DNA of 64,000 bases from Burkholderiales bacterium. Its GTDB lineage: Bacteria; Pseudomonadota; Gammaproteobacteria; Burkholderiales; Burkholderiaceae_C. Position 1 is the first letter of the stretch. Each line of letters begins with the position of its first letter. The translations under genes were made by a program, and so were the position numbers. Location of the stretch: contig JAIXTA010000035.1 in the NCBI GenBank assembly GCA_027484405.1, positions 1-64,000 of the forward strand, read 5' to 3'. Below, in pieces: positions 15,458 through 24,998 of the stretch. The notes below the pieces were generated by a model. That model did no database searches. It was not told where the DNA came from and worked only from the letters and a program-made list of their open reading frames with translations.

Positions 15458-17917
15458 TCAGGCGCGGACGCTTGTGGCTGCAGTATCGGCCCAGAGCGGC
15501 CGGGCGCGGCGCGACACCTGATTGTTGACCGGGTCCTGCGCCCGGCGCACCGCCTCGCGAGCGCGCTCACGGGTGGCGTCGTCGATCATCCGGGCGGCGC
15601 GAACAGGACGCGCGCGGGGACGTGGAGACTCGTTGTAGCTGACGCGGAACGTGCTCGCCATCGCCTGCAGGCGCGCCACTTCCTCGGCATGCCGCTGCTG
15701 AGCAATGCGCACTTCGGCCGGCAGGTCAGGGGTCTGCGCCTGATGGGGCAGGGCCACAACGAGCGCGAGCGCCGCGAGCTTCAGCGCCGGGCTGCGCCAG
15801 GCCTGCGCCAAGGTATCGGCGAGCCGATCGGCCCAGGCTGCGGGCCGGACTGCCGTGCCATGCGCCCGTGCGCCGGTCGGCCCTGCGGCCGGTTTGGCCA
15901 TGGTTGGTGCCCCTGCGGCGGGCGCGGCCTGGGGCACGAGGTCGGCAAAGCCGCGCTGCGCGATGGCTTCGCGCAGGGTGCGCGGCATGGCCCACTCGTC
16001 CGGCACCAGCAGCATCCGCACGCGGCGCAGCGCTGCACCCAGCGCCGGGTGGCTGCTCCAGACCGCCACCGGAATGGCCAGGATCAGCGCCACAGTGAGC
16101 GGCGCAATATGTGGTGCCGTCAGCACATCGCTCGACAGGACCCAGGCCGCGAGCAGAAGCAGCGGCGTGCACAGGATGCCCAGGCGCGAGAACGCGTCGC
16201 GCCAGCCCACGGCCAGCGCATCGCGCGGGGGGCTGCGCCATTCCAGCTTCAAGCCCGTGAAGGTGGACAGCACGTAGGTGGAATAGGCCAGCATGCGCAC
16301 GGGGGCCTGCAGTGCGGACAGCGCCAGCTCCAGCAGGGCGCTGCCCATCAGGCGCAGCGTGCCGCCAAAGGCCTCCTGCTGCCCGGCCAGACGCACAGCG
16401 GCCACGCCGAGCGCGCGCGGCAGCAGCAGCAGCGCGAGCGTCAGGGCCCACAGTGCCAGACCGGCGTGCGGGTTGTGCATGTCCGCTTCCTGCCCGGCCC
16501 ACAGACCGAGCGCCACGAACACCAGCCACACCGGCCCCATGACGTACGACAGCGCGCCGATGGCGAACATCGCGCGATGCACGCGCTGCCAGCCGGGTTC
16601 GGCAATCAGCTGGGCGTTCTGCAGGTTGCCGCGGCACCAGCGGCGGTCGCGGTCGAGCTCGTCGATCAGGTTGGGTGGCAGCTGCTCCCAGCTGCCTTCC
16701 AGCTGCGGTGCCAGCCAGACCTCGTAGCCGGCGCGGCCCATGCAGGCGGCCTCGACGAAGTCGTGCGAAAGAATGTCGCCGGCCAGACTGCCGCGGCCGG
16801 GAATGTGCGCGAGGCCACAGTGCTGCATGAAGGCATCGACCCGCAGGATGGCGTTGTGCCCCCAGTAGTGCGAGTGCCCGAGCTGCCAGTAGGCCATGCC
16901 CAGGGCAAACAGGCGGCCCGTGACACGGGTGGCGAACTGCTGTGCCCGTGCATGCAGGGTGTTGTGTCCATAGGCCTGGGGCAGGGTCTGCACGATGCCG
17001 GCCCGCGGATTCGCCTCCATCAGGCGCACGAGCTTCACGAGCGTGTCGCCGTGCATGGTGCTGTCGGCGTCGAGCACGATCATGTAGCGGTAGTTCGCGC
17101 CCCAGCGGCGGCAGAAGTCCGCCACGTTGCCGGCCTTGCGGCCCGTGCGGCGGCGGCGCAGGCGGTAGAACACGCGTGCGCCTTCGCGGGCTGCAACTGC
17201 CGTGTCCGCGGCCGGCCGGCCGTCCCCCAGCAGGTCGCGCAGGCGCTGCCAGGCCGCCAGCTCCGCGGCGCGGATCGCGGGGTCGGTGCTATCGGAAAGG
17301 ATGTAGAAGTCGAAGAGCTTGAGCGCCCCGGTGGTTGCCAATGACTCCGCCGTCGCGCGCAGGCCGGAGAACACCGTGGCGATGTCCTCGTTGCAGATCG
17401 GCATGATGATGGCGGTGCGCGCCTGCGTGTCGATCGGCGCACGCTCATCGGCCAGGCGCAGCCCATGGGCGTCGCCGCGCAGCATGACCCAGGCACCCAT
17501 CAGCGCGGTGACCGTTCCAGCGCCCACCCAGGCCAGCAGCAGCACGGCCAGCACTGCATAGGCCCACCAGAGCGCCGAGGGGCTGGCCGGCGCATTCACG
17601 GCCAGCAGTGCGGCAGCCAGCACCGCAAAACCCAGCACCACGCCCAGCAGCACGCGGCGGCGCGCGCGGGCGGCCGCTTCCCACGCCGCCGGCTGCTGCG
17701 TGTGCCAGGCAAAGGGCGTGCGGCTCGCGCCGGGCAGGCGCTGCAGCAGGCTGCTCAGGGCGCCGGCCAGCAGGCTCCGGCCGAAGCCCATCCAGGGCCG
17801 GCGCGGCATGGGGGTCCGGCAGATCGGCGGTGCCGCAGCGGCGCGGCCGCTGGATGCATGGATATGGGCCTGGGGCGGGGTGGGCAGGTCGTTCGGCACG
17901 GCTTGCGGTGGCTGCAT
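15458..17917 (-). CDS. opgH: Periplasmic glucan glucosyltransferase OpgH (MdoH)
   Basis: An 819-residue family-2 glycosyltransferase that polymerises UDP-glucose into osmoregulated periplasmic glucans at the inner membrane. Two N-terminal helices (about residues 90-140) precede the catalytic domain. Its motifs are TAIIMPICNED, the metal-binding DAD at 283-285 (MIVLDADS), LSHDFVEA (Asp386) and RDRRW at 423-427. A block of C-terminal helices and a cytoplasmic tail follow. It lies 45 bp downstream of opgG, the usual operon order. The extreme N-terminus, before about residue 40, is low in similarity signal, so a shorter start is possible. Confidence 0.95.
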   Translation of the reverse strand: MQPPQAVPNDLPTPPQAHIHASSGRAAAAPPICRTPMPRRPWMGFGRSLLAGALSSLLQRLPGASRTPFAWHTQQPAAWEAAARARRRVLLGVVLGFAVLAAALLAVNAPASPSALWWAYAVLAVLLLAWVGAGTVTALMGAWVMLRGDAHGLRLADERAPIDTQARTAIIMPICNEDIATVFSGLRATAESLATTGALKLFDFYILSDSTDPAIRAAELAAWQRLRDLLGDGRPAADTAVAAREGARVFYRLRRRRTGRKAGNVADFCRRWGANYRYMIVLDADSTMHGDTLVKLVRLMEANPRAGIVQTLPQAYGHNTLHARAQQFATRVTGRLFALGMAYWQLGHSHYWGHNAILRVDAFMQHCGLAHIPGRGSLAGDILSHDFVEAACMGRAGYEVWLAPQLEGSWEQLPPNLIDELDRDRRWCRGNLQNAQLIAEPGWQRVHRAMFAIGALSYVMGPVWLVFVALGLWAGQEADMHNPHAGLALWALTLALLLLPRALGVAAVRLAGQQEAFGGTLRLMGSALLELALSALQAPVRMLAYSTYVLSTFTGLKLEWRSPPRDALAVGWRDAFSRLGILCTPLLLLAAWVLSSDVLTAPHIAPLTVALILAIPVAVWSSHPALGAALRRVRMLLVPDEWAMPRTLREAIAQRGFADLVPQAAPAAGAPTMAKPAAGPTGARAHGTAVRPAAWADRLADTLAQAWRSPALKLAALALVVALPHQAQTPDLPAEVRIAQQRHAEEVARLQAMASTFRVSYNESPRPRARPVRAARMIDDATRERAREAVRRAQDPVNNQVSRRARPLWADTAATSVRA

Positions 17918-17962
17918 GGTCAGGGGAACGGGAGCAGGTGAGTCTGACAGGTTGGATGGGGC

Positions 17963-19633
17963 CTACTGCGGCGGCAGCACGTAGGACCAGGTTTCACTCA
18001 GGGCATGCGTACCGGCTTGCAGGTACAGGCGCAGCTCGACGGGCTGGCTGGCATCCAGCCGCTCGAATTCGAGGGTGCTGCGCCAGCCGCCGCGCACCGG
18101 GCTGGGGTAGGTGTGCACACGGCGCAGGCGGGCATTCGCATTCAGGCTGGCCAGGCCTTGCACATCCTGTGCCTGCACGCCTGCGGGCAAGGCGGCATCG
18201 GAGAAATCGACTACGAGCTTGTGCAGCCCGGCGGGCCGCTCGCCCTTGAAGTAGCCGTAGCCGCTGCGGGTCTGCAGCACGCGCGCGCCCGGCGGTGCGC
18301 GATCGGTGCCGCCGGCCGCCGGCCCCTGCCAGTGGATGCGCCAGGCAAGCTCAACCGCCTCGCCCGGTGCCGGGCGCTGCGCCGGCACCCAAAAGGCGGC
18401 CACGTTGTCATGGGTCTCGTCGGGCGTGCGGAACTGCAGCAGCTCCACGCGGCCCGCGCCCCAGTCGCCGATCGGCTCGACCCAGGCACTGGGCCGGGCC
18501 TCGTAGCGGGCCTCGATGTCCTCATAGCTGGCAAAGCTGCGGTCGCGCTGCATCAGGCCGAAGCCGCGCGGCGACTGCAGCGCAAACGACGTGACCAGGG
18601 TGCCGGCCGGGTTGGTGAGTGGCCGCCAGATCCATTCGCCGCTGCCGGTCTCGATCTGCAGGCCATCGGAGTCATGCACCTCGGGGCGGAAGTCGCCCGT
18701 GCTGCTGGGCTGGTTCTCGCCGTGCAGGAACATGCTGGTGAGCGGCGCCAAGCCCAGGGTGCGGATCGGCGCAGTACCTGCGCGGACAAACAGGCGAGCG
18801 CGCACTTCGGTACGGGTGGATGCGCCCGGCGTGAGCACGAAGCGGTACGCGCCGGTGATGCGCGGGCCGTCAAGCAGTGCGTAGAACACGAACTGACGGG
18901 CCCCGGCGGCGGGCCGCTCGAACCAGAAGGCCACAAACTCCGGAAATTCCTCGGGCGCGCCGCCGGTGGTGTCGATGGCCACGCCGCGCGCCGACAGGCC
19001 GTAGCGCTGAGCCTGGCCAAGCGCGCGGAAGTAGTTGGAGCCCACGAAGGCCACGACTTCGTCGAGTTTGTCTGGCGCATTGAGCGGGTAGAGCAGGCGC
19101 CAGCCGGCCACTGGCGCCGGCGCGTCCGCCGGTTCGGGCGGCAGCACACCGTCGTTGTTGAACATGCCGGCCGGCAGGCGCAGCGGGCGCACCCGGCCCT
19201 GCTCAAGCTCGTACAGACGCAAGGCCCGTACCGCGGCTGCACCTGCCACGGGGAAGAACTGCATCTCGAAGGACGTGCCGCTGCCGCGCCACAGGGACTG
19301 GTCCGCGCGAAATTGGATGCGCCGTGCGGCGTCGTAGTCGAGCGCGGCGCGCTGCGGGTCGGCCGGCGCGGCCGCCTGCCAGGGCTGTGCAGCCAGCGCG
19401 CGTGCCTCGCGGCTCACGGTCTCGAAGTCGAAGGGGCGCGCCGCTGCGTCGGCTGCCCGGACCGGGCCGCTGGTGGCGAACAGCAGCGCACTCAGGCCGA
19501 TCAGCGCGACCAGCGAGCGGCCGAAGCGGCTGGCCTCCGCAGCAAGCGCTGCGCGGCGCACGACAAGCAGGGACCGGTCTTGAGGATCCAACGAGCCTCC
19601 GGATGGGATGCCAGCGGTTGAGTGGCCCGGCAT
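17963..19633 (-). CDS. opgG: Glucan biosynthesis protein OpgG/OpgD (MdoG)
   Basis: A periplasmic protein of about 556 residues needed for branching or maturation of osmoregulated periplasmic glucans. Family stretches include FDFETVSREARALAAQPW near the mature N-terminus, IQFRADQSLWRG, SMFLHGENQP, DGLQIETGSGEWIWRPLTNP and GGWRSTLEFER. The N-terminal helix FGRSLVALIGLSALLFATSG is a signal sequence. The start is uncertain: I give the ATG at 19633, but a GTG at 19720 and a TTG at 19591 preceded by GGAGG are also in frame. It is the first gene of opgG-opgH. Confidence 0.92.
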   Translation of the reverse strand: MPGHSTAGIPSGGSLDPQDRSLLVVRRAALAAEASRFGRSLVALIGLSALLFATSGPVRAADAAARPFDFETVSREARALAAQPWQAAAPADPQRAALDYDAARRIQFRADQSLWRGSGTSFEMQFFPVAGAAAVRALRLYELEQGRVRPLRLPAGMFNNDGVLPPEPADAPAPVAGWRLLYPLNAPDKLDEVVAFVGSNYFRALGQAQRYGLSARGVAIDTTGGAPEEFPEFVAFWFERPAAGARQFVFYALLDGPRITGAYRFVLTPGASTRTEVRARLFVRAGTAPIRTLGLAPLTSMFLHGENQPSSTGDFRPEVHDSDGLQIETGSGEWIWRPLTNPAGTLVTSFALQSPRGFGLMQRDRSFASYEDIEARYEARPSAWVEPIGDWGAGRVELLQFRTPDETHDNVAAFWVPAQRPAPGEAVELAWRIHWQGPAAGGTDRAPPGARVLQTRSGYGYFKGERPAGLHKLVVDFSDAALPAGVQAQDVQGLASLNANARLRRVHTYPSPVRGGWRSTLEFERLDASQPVELRLYLQAGTHALSETWSYVLPPQ

Positions 19634-20074
19634 GCTCGGATCAGCGGCCGGGTGGCCGCGCCGCAGGTTGCCGGGGCGCGGGTCAGCGCGGGTGCACAAC
19701 GCCCGAGGTGCAGGCGGCACACGCGGTCAGGGTGTTGCAACGCGCAAATTTTCGTGGGCTGCGCTCTATGAGTCAGCCCGCGCCACGTCTCGCTTTGAAA
19801 CAGAATGTTCATTTGCGCGTTGCAGCAGAGTGCAATTTTTGCACGCCATACAGCCGGCTGCGGGGCGGTCCGAGGCCGAGCTCCAGCCGGCCGGGGTGAG
19901 CGCGCCCGCGCAGCCTGACCCCGGCCAACTGCAGTCCGTCGCAGGCCGCTCGCACCCAAGAGGTGCTCACCGAACAATGCCACCAAGGCCGCTGAACCTG
20001 CTCCTTGCCCGGGCAGCACACCGGTGGCACACGGCAACTCTGCATCCCGCACAGCAACGCACTGGAGAACTGAC
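19634..20074. promoter_or_regulatory. Divergent control region between opgG and the GIN-domain gene
   Basis: A gap of about 440 bp with paired symmetric elements. GTTGCAACGCGCAAAT (19734-19749) recurs inverted with one mismatch at 19811-19826. Immediately after lies a short palindrome with arms GTGCAA and TTGCAC (19830-19844). The block from 19735 to 19855 is locally AT-rich, as expected for promoters. A looped or cooperative repressor site serving both genes is plausible; the regulator is unknown. Confidence 0.6.
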
Positions 20075-20893
20075 ATGAGCCTCGCTCTGACCCTGCCCCG
20101 CCTGGCCCTGGCCGCTGCCCTGTTCACGGTGGCCCATCTGGCCGCCGCACAAACCGTGGTGGTGGAAACCAACGAAGAAAAGACCCCCACCGGCACACGG
20201 ACCACGATCTCGATCAACGGCCTGTCCTGGTGGGGCGGCGGCTCGCGGGTGGAGGGCAATGGCAAGGTCGTGGAAAAGACCCGCGAGATTCCGGCGTTTG
20301 CACAGGTCAAGGTACGCGGTCCGATGGATGTGCGCATGCGCGCCAGCGACAAGGAGGCGCTGAGCGTGCGCGCCGACGAGAACATCGAACCGCTGATCGA
20401 GACCCGCATGGAGGGTGATGCGCTGGTCATCGGCCTGAAGAACAACGTGAGCATCAATACCCGCGGTCCGCTGGAGGTGACGCTGAACTTCAGGAAGCTC
20501 GAAGGTGTCGGTTTGTCCGGCTCGGGCAACGTGAGCGTGGATCGCATCGAAGGCCCGCGCTTTGCCGCCAGCATTGCCGGCAGCGGCGACCTGCGCGTGG
20601 AGACCGCGAACGTGGCGGAGTTCCGCGGTGCGGTGTCCGGCTCGGGCGATCTGCGCGTGAATGGCCGTGCAGAGAGCCAGCACTTCAGCGTGGCCGGCAG
20701 CGGCGACATCTGGGCCAGCCGCCTGAACGGCAAGATGGTGAGGGTGTCGATCGCGGGCAGCGGCGATGTGCGCGTGGGCCAGTGCGAGAACCTGGATGTG
20801 TCGATTGCCGGCAGCGGCGATGTCAGCTACCAGGGCAGTCCGGCCGTGAAGAAGTCAATCGCCGGTTCGGGCTCGGTCGTTGCCGCCAAGTGA
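20075..20893 (+). CDS. Secreted GIN-domain (DUF2807) beta-helix protein
   Basis: A 272-residue exported protein with signal peptide ending LAAA-QTVV. The mature part is a DUF2807/GIN-type domain, originally described as a putative autotransporter-adhesin head. Right-handed beta-helix turns are visible as recurring GSGD/GSGN steps, for example LSGSGNVSV, IAGSGDLRVE, VSGSGDLRVNG, VAGSGDIWAS, IAGSGDVRVG and IAGSGDVSYQ. There is no membrane anchor, so it is probably periplasmic or extracellular. GGAGA lies upstream of the ATG. It is divergent from opgG. The function is unproven. Confidence 0.85.
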   Translation: MSLALTLPRLALAAALFTVAHLAAAQTVVVETNEEKTPTGTRTTISINGLSWWGGGSRVEGNGKVVEKTREIPAFAQVKVRGPMDVRMRASDKEALSVRADENIEPLIETRMEGDALVIGLKNNVSINTRGPLEVTLNFRKLEGVGLSGSGNVSVDRIEGPRFAASIAGSGDLRVETANVAEFRGAVSGSGDLRVNGRAESQHFSVAGSGDIWASRLNGKMVRVSIAGSGDVRVGQCENLDVSIAGSGDVSYQGSPAVKKSIAGSGSVVAAK

Positions 20894-21018
20894 TCGGCTT
20901 GACGTTGATTGTCTGAATTTGATTGATTTTTGAGTTCAGAATCAAAGAAGATCCGCACCAGAAAATCGATAAACGGGTCATTGGCGGGTCACAGTATTGT
21001 GTCCGAAATTGAATGAAC

Positions 21019-21048
21019 AAAAGGGCCGCCACCGCGGCCCTTTTCCTT
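21019..21048. terminator. Bidirectional rho-independent terminator
   Basis: Perfect 11-bp stem AAAAGGGCCGC/GCGGCCCTTTT (21019-21029 and 21034-21044) with loop CACC. T-runs occur on both strands, so it can stop the GIN-domain gene and the convergent cyclase gene. Confidence 0.88.
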
Positions 21049-21072
21049 GCTGGCGCAATGCACGCCGGCCTG

Positions 21073-22956
21073 CTATTCCTCTAGCCGGTTGCGACCGGCT
21101 TCCTTGGCACGGTAGAGCGCGGCATCGGCTCGGGCTGCCAGCGGGCTGAACAGGTGTTCATGCTCGGCGCGTTCAGCCAGGCCCACGCTGATGGTCACAC
21201 GCAGTTCGGACGACAGATCCGGAAAGCGCAGGGCCTGCACCGCGGCGCGCATGCGCTCGCCCACGGCGCGGGCCACTTCGCGATCGGCGTCCGCGAGGAC
21301 GGCGGTGAACTCCTCGCCGCCCACACGACCGATCACGTCATTGCTGCGCATGGCCGAGGTGCAGGCCTGCGCCACGCGCCGCAGTACCAGGTCGCCGGCC
21401 TCGTGGCCGTACAGGTCATTGATGCGCTTGAAGTGGTCGATGTCGATGGCCAGTATGGACATCGCGGTTTTGTCGTCCCTGGCCTGATCCATGCGCAGCT
21501 GGGCCTGGGCCAGCAGGTTGCGGCGATTGGGCAGACGTGTGAGCTCGTCGGACAGGGCCAGGTCACGCATCCGGCGCGACAGGTGCACCTGCCGCCAGGT
21601 CATCACGCCCAGTGCGATGAACGCGACGCCGCCGACGGCGATCAGCAGCCACTGCAGGCGCTGGATGCTCGCCGCATCGTCCAGGGCCTGCTTGCGCAGC
21701 GCATTCTCGGCAAACAGGGCGGCGTTCTCCTCGTCCTTGCGGGCCGTGTCGAACTGCACCTGCAGGCGCGCCAGCTGCCGGGCCTTGAGACGATCGGCCA
21801 CCGAGCGCACGAACTCCGCCTGCATGGCACGTGCCTGCGCGGCACCACGCCAGTCACCGACAGCTTCCAGGGACAGGGCGCGCTGTTCGTGGATCTGCTC
21901 CAGAAAGGCGTGGTCGTCCTGTTGCTCGAAGTAGGCGCGGGCGCGGCTCAGGTCCACCAGCGCCTCGCGGGCGCGGCCCAGGAGGCGAAGAGCCTTGCCG
22001 CGCGTGGCCCGGGTCTGCGCGGCACGGTCGGCGTCGTCCAGGCGTTCGAACACGGCGAGCGCCTCGTCGAGCAGCGGCAGTGCGTCCTGCGCCCGATCCA
22101 TCTTGATCAACGTGGCGGCCCTGGCACGCTGGGTGTAGGCGTGCTCCAGCGACAGGTCGAGATGTGCCTCGATCTCCATGGTGCGGGCATAGAAGTCCAG
22201 TGCGCGCTCGTAGTCCTTCTTCTGCTCGTAGGTGGCGGCAATGTTGAACAGGCCGGTGGCCATGGTGCGCAGGCTGCCCTGCGCGCTGTCCGCGGTGAGC
22301 AGCTGCGCGTAGTAGCGGATGGCCTGGTCGTAGGCGGCCACATTCGGGTCCGCATACAGGTTGGCAATCGAATTGAGCACGAAGGGCAGCTTGTCGGTGC
22401 GCTTGAGCTCGGTGTTCAGGTCGTAGGCACGCTGCAGGTCGGCCAGGGCCGGCGCGTAGTCTGCGTCGAGATAGCGGGCTTCTCCGCGCAGGGCGAGCGT
22501 ATCGGCCAGCAGCGCCCGGTCCCGCAGGCGTTCGGCCTCGCTGAGCACCGCTTCATATTCACGGCGCGCCTGCCGCAGGTCCTGACCCATGGATAAGGCC
22601 CAGGCGCGGCACAGACGCAACTCGGCCCGGCGAGCGTCCCAGCCGGCAAACAGGGGCGAGGCCAGTGCGGCATCGGTGTCGCGGACGGTTTCGGGCAGGC
22701 GGTCGGTCGCCTGCAGCCAGCAGCGCTGCACCAGCGCGCGTCGGCGCAGGTCCGGGTCGGCGCCGGCCCCTTGCGCATCGAGCACGGCCAGCGCTTCGCG
22801 CGTGCGCACCATGGCGATGGCCGGGTCGCGCGGTTCAAGACGGGCGGCTTCGTCCAGCAGCTTGATCACGGCCGGGTGGGCGGCGGCTGGCGCAGCGTGC
22901 AGGCTCAGGGCACACAACAGCAGCGCGGGCACGCGCAGCAGGGGCTTGAAGATCAT
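21073..22956 (-). CDS. TPR-repeat diguanylate cyclase
   Basis: A 627-residue protein. A signal peptide (LLLCALSLHAAPAAAH) and a periplasmic array of TPR-like helical repeats (about residues 30-390) precede a coiled stretch, one membrane helix (about 422-443, WLLIAVGGVAFIALGVMTW) and a C-terminal GGDEF domain. The active site reads GGEEF (about 546-550), and an RxxD inhibitory site (RSND) sits five residues before it. It should therefore make c-di-GMP from GTP under product feedback. The periplasmic cue is unknown. It is a single-gene unit. Confidence 0.93.
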   Translation of the reverse strand: MIFKPLLRVPALLLCALSLHAAPAAAHPAVIKLLDEAARLEPRDPAIAMVRTREALAVLDAQGAGADPDLRRRALVQRCWLQATDRLPETVRDTDAALASPLFAGWDARRAELRLCRAWALSMGQDLRQARREYEAVLSEAERLRDRALLADTLALRGEARYLDADYAPALADLQRAYDLNTELKRTDKLPFVLNSIANLYADPNVAAYDQAIRYYAQLLTADSAQGSLRTMATGLFNIAATYEQKKDYERALDFYARTMEIEAHLDLSLEHAYTQRARAATLIKMDRAQDALPLLDEALAVFERLDDADRAAQTRATRGKALRLLGRAREALVDLSRARAYFEQQDDHAFLEQIHEQRALSLEAVGDWRGAAQARAMQAEFVRSVADRLKARQLARLQVQFDTARKDEENAALFAENALRKQALDDAASIQRLQWLLIAVGGVAFIALGVMTWRQVHLSRRMRDLALSDELTRLPNRRNLLAQAQLRMDQARDDKTAMSILAIDIDHFKRINDLYGHEAGDLVLRRVAQACTSAMRSNDVIGRVGGEEFTAVLADADREVARAVGERMRAAVQALRFPDLSSELRVTISVGLAERAEHEHLFSPLAARADAALYRAKEAGRNRLEE

Positions 22957-23059
22957 GGCGCGTGATTTTGGTGCAAGTCGCTGCCGGACTCACCGGGCTT
23001 TCTGGAGGGTTGCGTCGTTCACACCACATCCGCACGGGCTGAACCGAAGCGTGCAGACG

Positions 23060-23093
23060 AAAAAAGACCCTGGCAGGTTGCCCTGCCAGGGTC
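23060..23093 (-). terminator. Rho-independent terminator after rpoH
   Basis: Perfect 12-bp stem GACCCTGGCAGG/CCTGCCAGGGTC (23066-23077 and 23082-23093) with a 4-base loop. On the minus strand the stem runs into a T-tract (complement of 23060-23065). Confidence 0.92.
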
Positions 23094-23177
23094 GGGATTG
23101 CGCTGTGCGGGTGGGAGAGAGGAGGAGAGACCGCTTTGCGTGCAGCGCAGAATCAGGGCAACCGTTTGCGCTCGCGC

Positions 23178-24110
23178 TCAGCGGCCGGCCTGAAACTCGG
23201 TGAGGGCGCCGCGCATCTTCTTGAGCGCGGCGCTTTCGATCTGGCGAATCCGCTCGGCGCTGACACCGTATTCGTCGGCCAGCTCCTGCAGGGTCATCGG
23301 CTCGCTGCCGTCTTCGGCCACGTTCAGCCAGCGGGTCTGGATGATTCGGCGGCTGCGGTCGTCGAGCTTGGCCATCGCGGCCTCGATGCCGGAGGAGGAC
23401 ATGGCATCGCGCTCCTTCATCTCGATGACGCGGGTGGGCTCGGTGCGGCTGTCATCCAGATAGGCGATCGGCGCGAATGCGACGGCATCGTCGCCATCGT
23501 CCGGGTTGCCCTCGAGCGCAATATCCCCGCCTGAGAAGCGCGTTTCCATCTCGCGCACCTCTTCAGGCTTGACCTCGAGCGTGTCGGCAATGCGCTGCAC
23601 GGCGGCGGAATCCAGCGTGCCGGCGTCGCCCTTCATGCTGCGCAGGTTGAAGAACAGCTTGCGCTGGCTCTTGGTGGTGGCCACCTTGACCATGCGCCAG
23701 TTCTTCAGGATGTATTCATGGATCTCGGCCTTGATCCAGGCCAGCGCAAAGCTGACCAGGCGCACGCCACGGTCCGGATCGAAGCGCTTGACCGCCTTCA
23801 TCAGGCCGATGTTGCCTTCCTGGATCAGGTCGGCGTGCGGCAGGCCGTAGCCCAGGTAGTTGCGCGCGACGCTGACCACCAGGCGCAGGTGCGACATCAC
23901 CAGCTTGCCGGCCGCCTCGACCGACTCGCGGTCGCGCAGGTCACGGGCGAGCTGCTGCTCTTCTTCATGCGTGAGGAGAGGAATGCGATTGACGGCCGAG
24001 ATATAGGCGTCGATGTTGCCCAGGGCGGGCAGGCGAGACATCGAGACCATCAGGCTCTGGCCGCTGGCGAACGGACTGGCGACCGGGCTCAGGGCAAGTG
24101 ATTGAGTCAT
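23178..24110 (-). CDS. rpoH: RNA polymerase sigma factor RpoH (sigma-32)
   Basis: A 310-residue heat-shock sigma factor. Region 2 contains HLRLVVSVARNYLGYGLPHADLIQEG and RLVSFALAWIKAEIHEYIL. The RpoH box QRKLFFNLR, which separates sigma-32 from other group 3 sigma factors, is intact. Region 4 has the helix-turn-helix LQELADEYGVSAERIRQIE. Start at ATG 24110, with AAGG about 8 bp upstream. A CIRCE operator in the leader points to HrcA control in addition to the usual post-transcriptional control. A terminator follows. Confidence 0.97.
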   Translation of the reverse strand: MTQSLALSPVASPFASGQSLMVSMSRLPALGNIDAYISAVNRIPLLTHEEEQQLARDLRDRESVEAAGKLVMSHLRLVVSVARNYLGYGLPHADLIQEGNIGLMKAVKRFDPDRGVRLVSFALAWIKAEIHEYILKNWRMVKVATTKSQRKLFFNLRSMKGDAGTLDSAAVQRIADTLEVKPEEVREMETRFSGGDIALEGNPDDGDDAVAFAPIAYLDDSRTEPTRVIEMKERDAMSSSGIEAAMAKLDDRSRRIIQTRWLNVAEDGSEPMTLQELADEYGVSAERIRQIESAALKKMRGALTEFQAGR

Positions 24111-24144
24111 TTGTCTTACCTTTCACTGAATACAGCGGGGATGG

Positions 24145-24171
24145 TTAGCACTCTATGTCGGTGAGTGCTAA
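24145..24171 (-). promoter_or_regulatory. CIRCE element (HrcA operator) in front of rpoH
   Basis: Exact match to the CIRCE consensus: arms TTAGCACTC and GAGTGCTAA separated by nine bases, 34 bp upstream of the rpoH start codon. HrcA binds this element and represses heat-shock genes until stress titrates it. The element lies in the gap between rpoH and the divergent gene at 24360, so it could affect both. Confidence 0.93.
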
Positions 24172-24359
24172 ATGTCCAGTCGAGTTCCCTGATCGGCGAT
24201 ATAGGCCGGGTTAATTCAGACGGACGCGCTGCGGGCCTCAACATATTGGGGAGGATTGCTCTAATCGCATCTTGCTGCGACCTGCGGGAGCTTCGAGACT
24301 TAGGGATTGCCCGGGCGACCGGGCGCCATGCCCTGTACGTTGGCACCGCCGGACCCTCG

Positions 24360-24998
24360 ATGACCGCCAAGACCCTATCCGCCGAAGATCTGTCCAGCGT
24401 GTTTGAACGCTGCACGCGCTCGGTCTCCCGCCGCATGGTGGGGCTGCCGGCCTTCGGGCCGCTGCTGCGGGAGGATCTGCTGGGCGATCCGCTCGTGCTT
24501 GCCACGCTGCCCGGAGAGCCGGGCCGGGCGATTGGGGATGCCGAGCGCTTCGTGATCGACAACGTCGCGCAGCAGCTGCATGACATGACCACGCGCGCCT
24601 GGACCGATGCGGTGGGCGCGGCCACGCCAGCCAGCGCACCCACGAGCCTGGCGCTGATCGAGGACAGCGCGCCGCTGGTCAGCCCGGAGGAGTGCCATCA
24701 GGTCGCCGCGGACATCGAGCGCATTTCCGGTGGCATGAGTCACAGCCTGGCGCGCATGTATGCCGACGTTCTGGCTGCCGCGAACTGCGTACCGCGCAAC
24801 GACACCGCGCATGTCTGTCCCTTCACGGCGCGCGCCATTCTGGGCGCGGTCGGCGTGGCTTGGGGGCGTGCCATGCCGCAGGGCGCGGGTCTGGCCATGG
24901 TGCTGCAGCACTGGAAGCCGTGGCTGGCACCACGCATCATCGATGCGCAGCGCCGGGTCGAGCAGCGGCTGGTGACTTGCCTGGCCTCTGTGATGTAG
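24360..24998 (+). CDS. Hypothetical protein divergent from rpoH
   Basis: A 212-residue soluble protein with no signal peptide or membrane helix. It is largely helical, with a Cys/His-containing stretch at DTAHVCPFTARAI. I do not recognise the family. The ATG at 24360 begins MTAKTLSAEDLSSVF; the frame stays open upstream into the CIRCE region, but that translation looks non-coding. Its position beside rpoH is not enough to assign a stress role. Confidence 0.6.
   Translation: MTAKTLSAEDLSSVFERCTRSVSRRMVGLPAFGPLLREDLLGDPLVLATLPGEPGRAIGDAERFVIDNVAQQLHDMTTRAWTDAVGAATPASAPTSLALIEDSAPLVSPEECHQVAADIERISGGMSHSLARMYADVLAAANCVPRNDTAHVCPFTARAILGAVGVAWGRAMPQGAGLAMVLQHWKPWLAPRIIDAQRRVEQRLVTCLASVM

Noticed and set aside
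15362-17344. 660-codon open frame antisense to opgH
   Set aside because: The composition is typical antisense shadow (Arg/Gly/Gln/His), with no signal or motif, and the sense strand is a clear glycosyltransferase.
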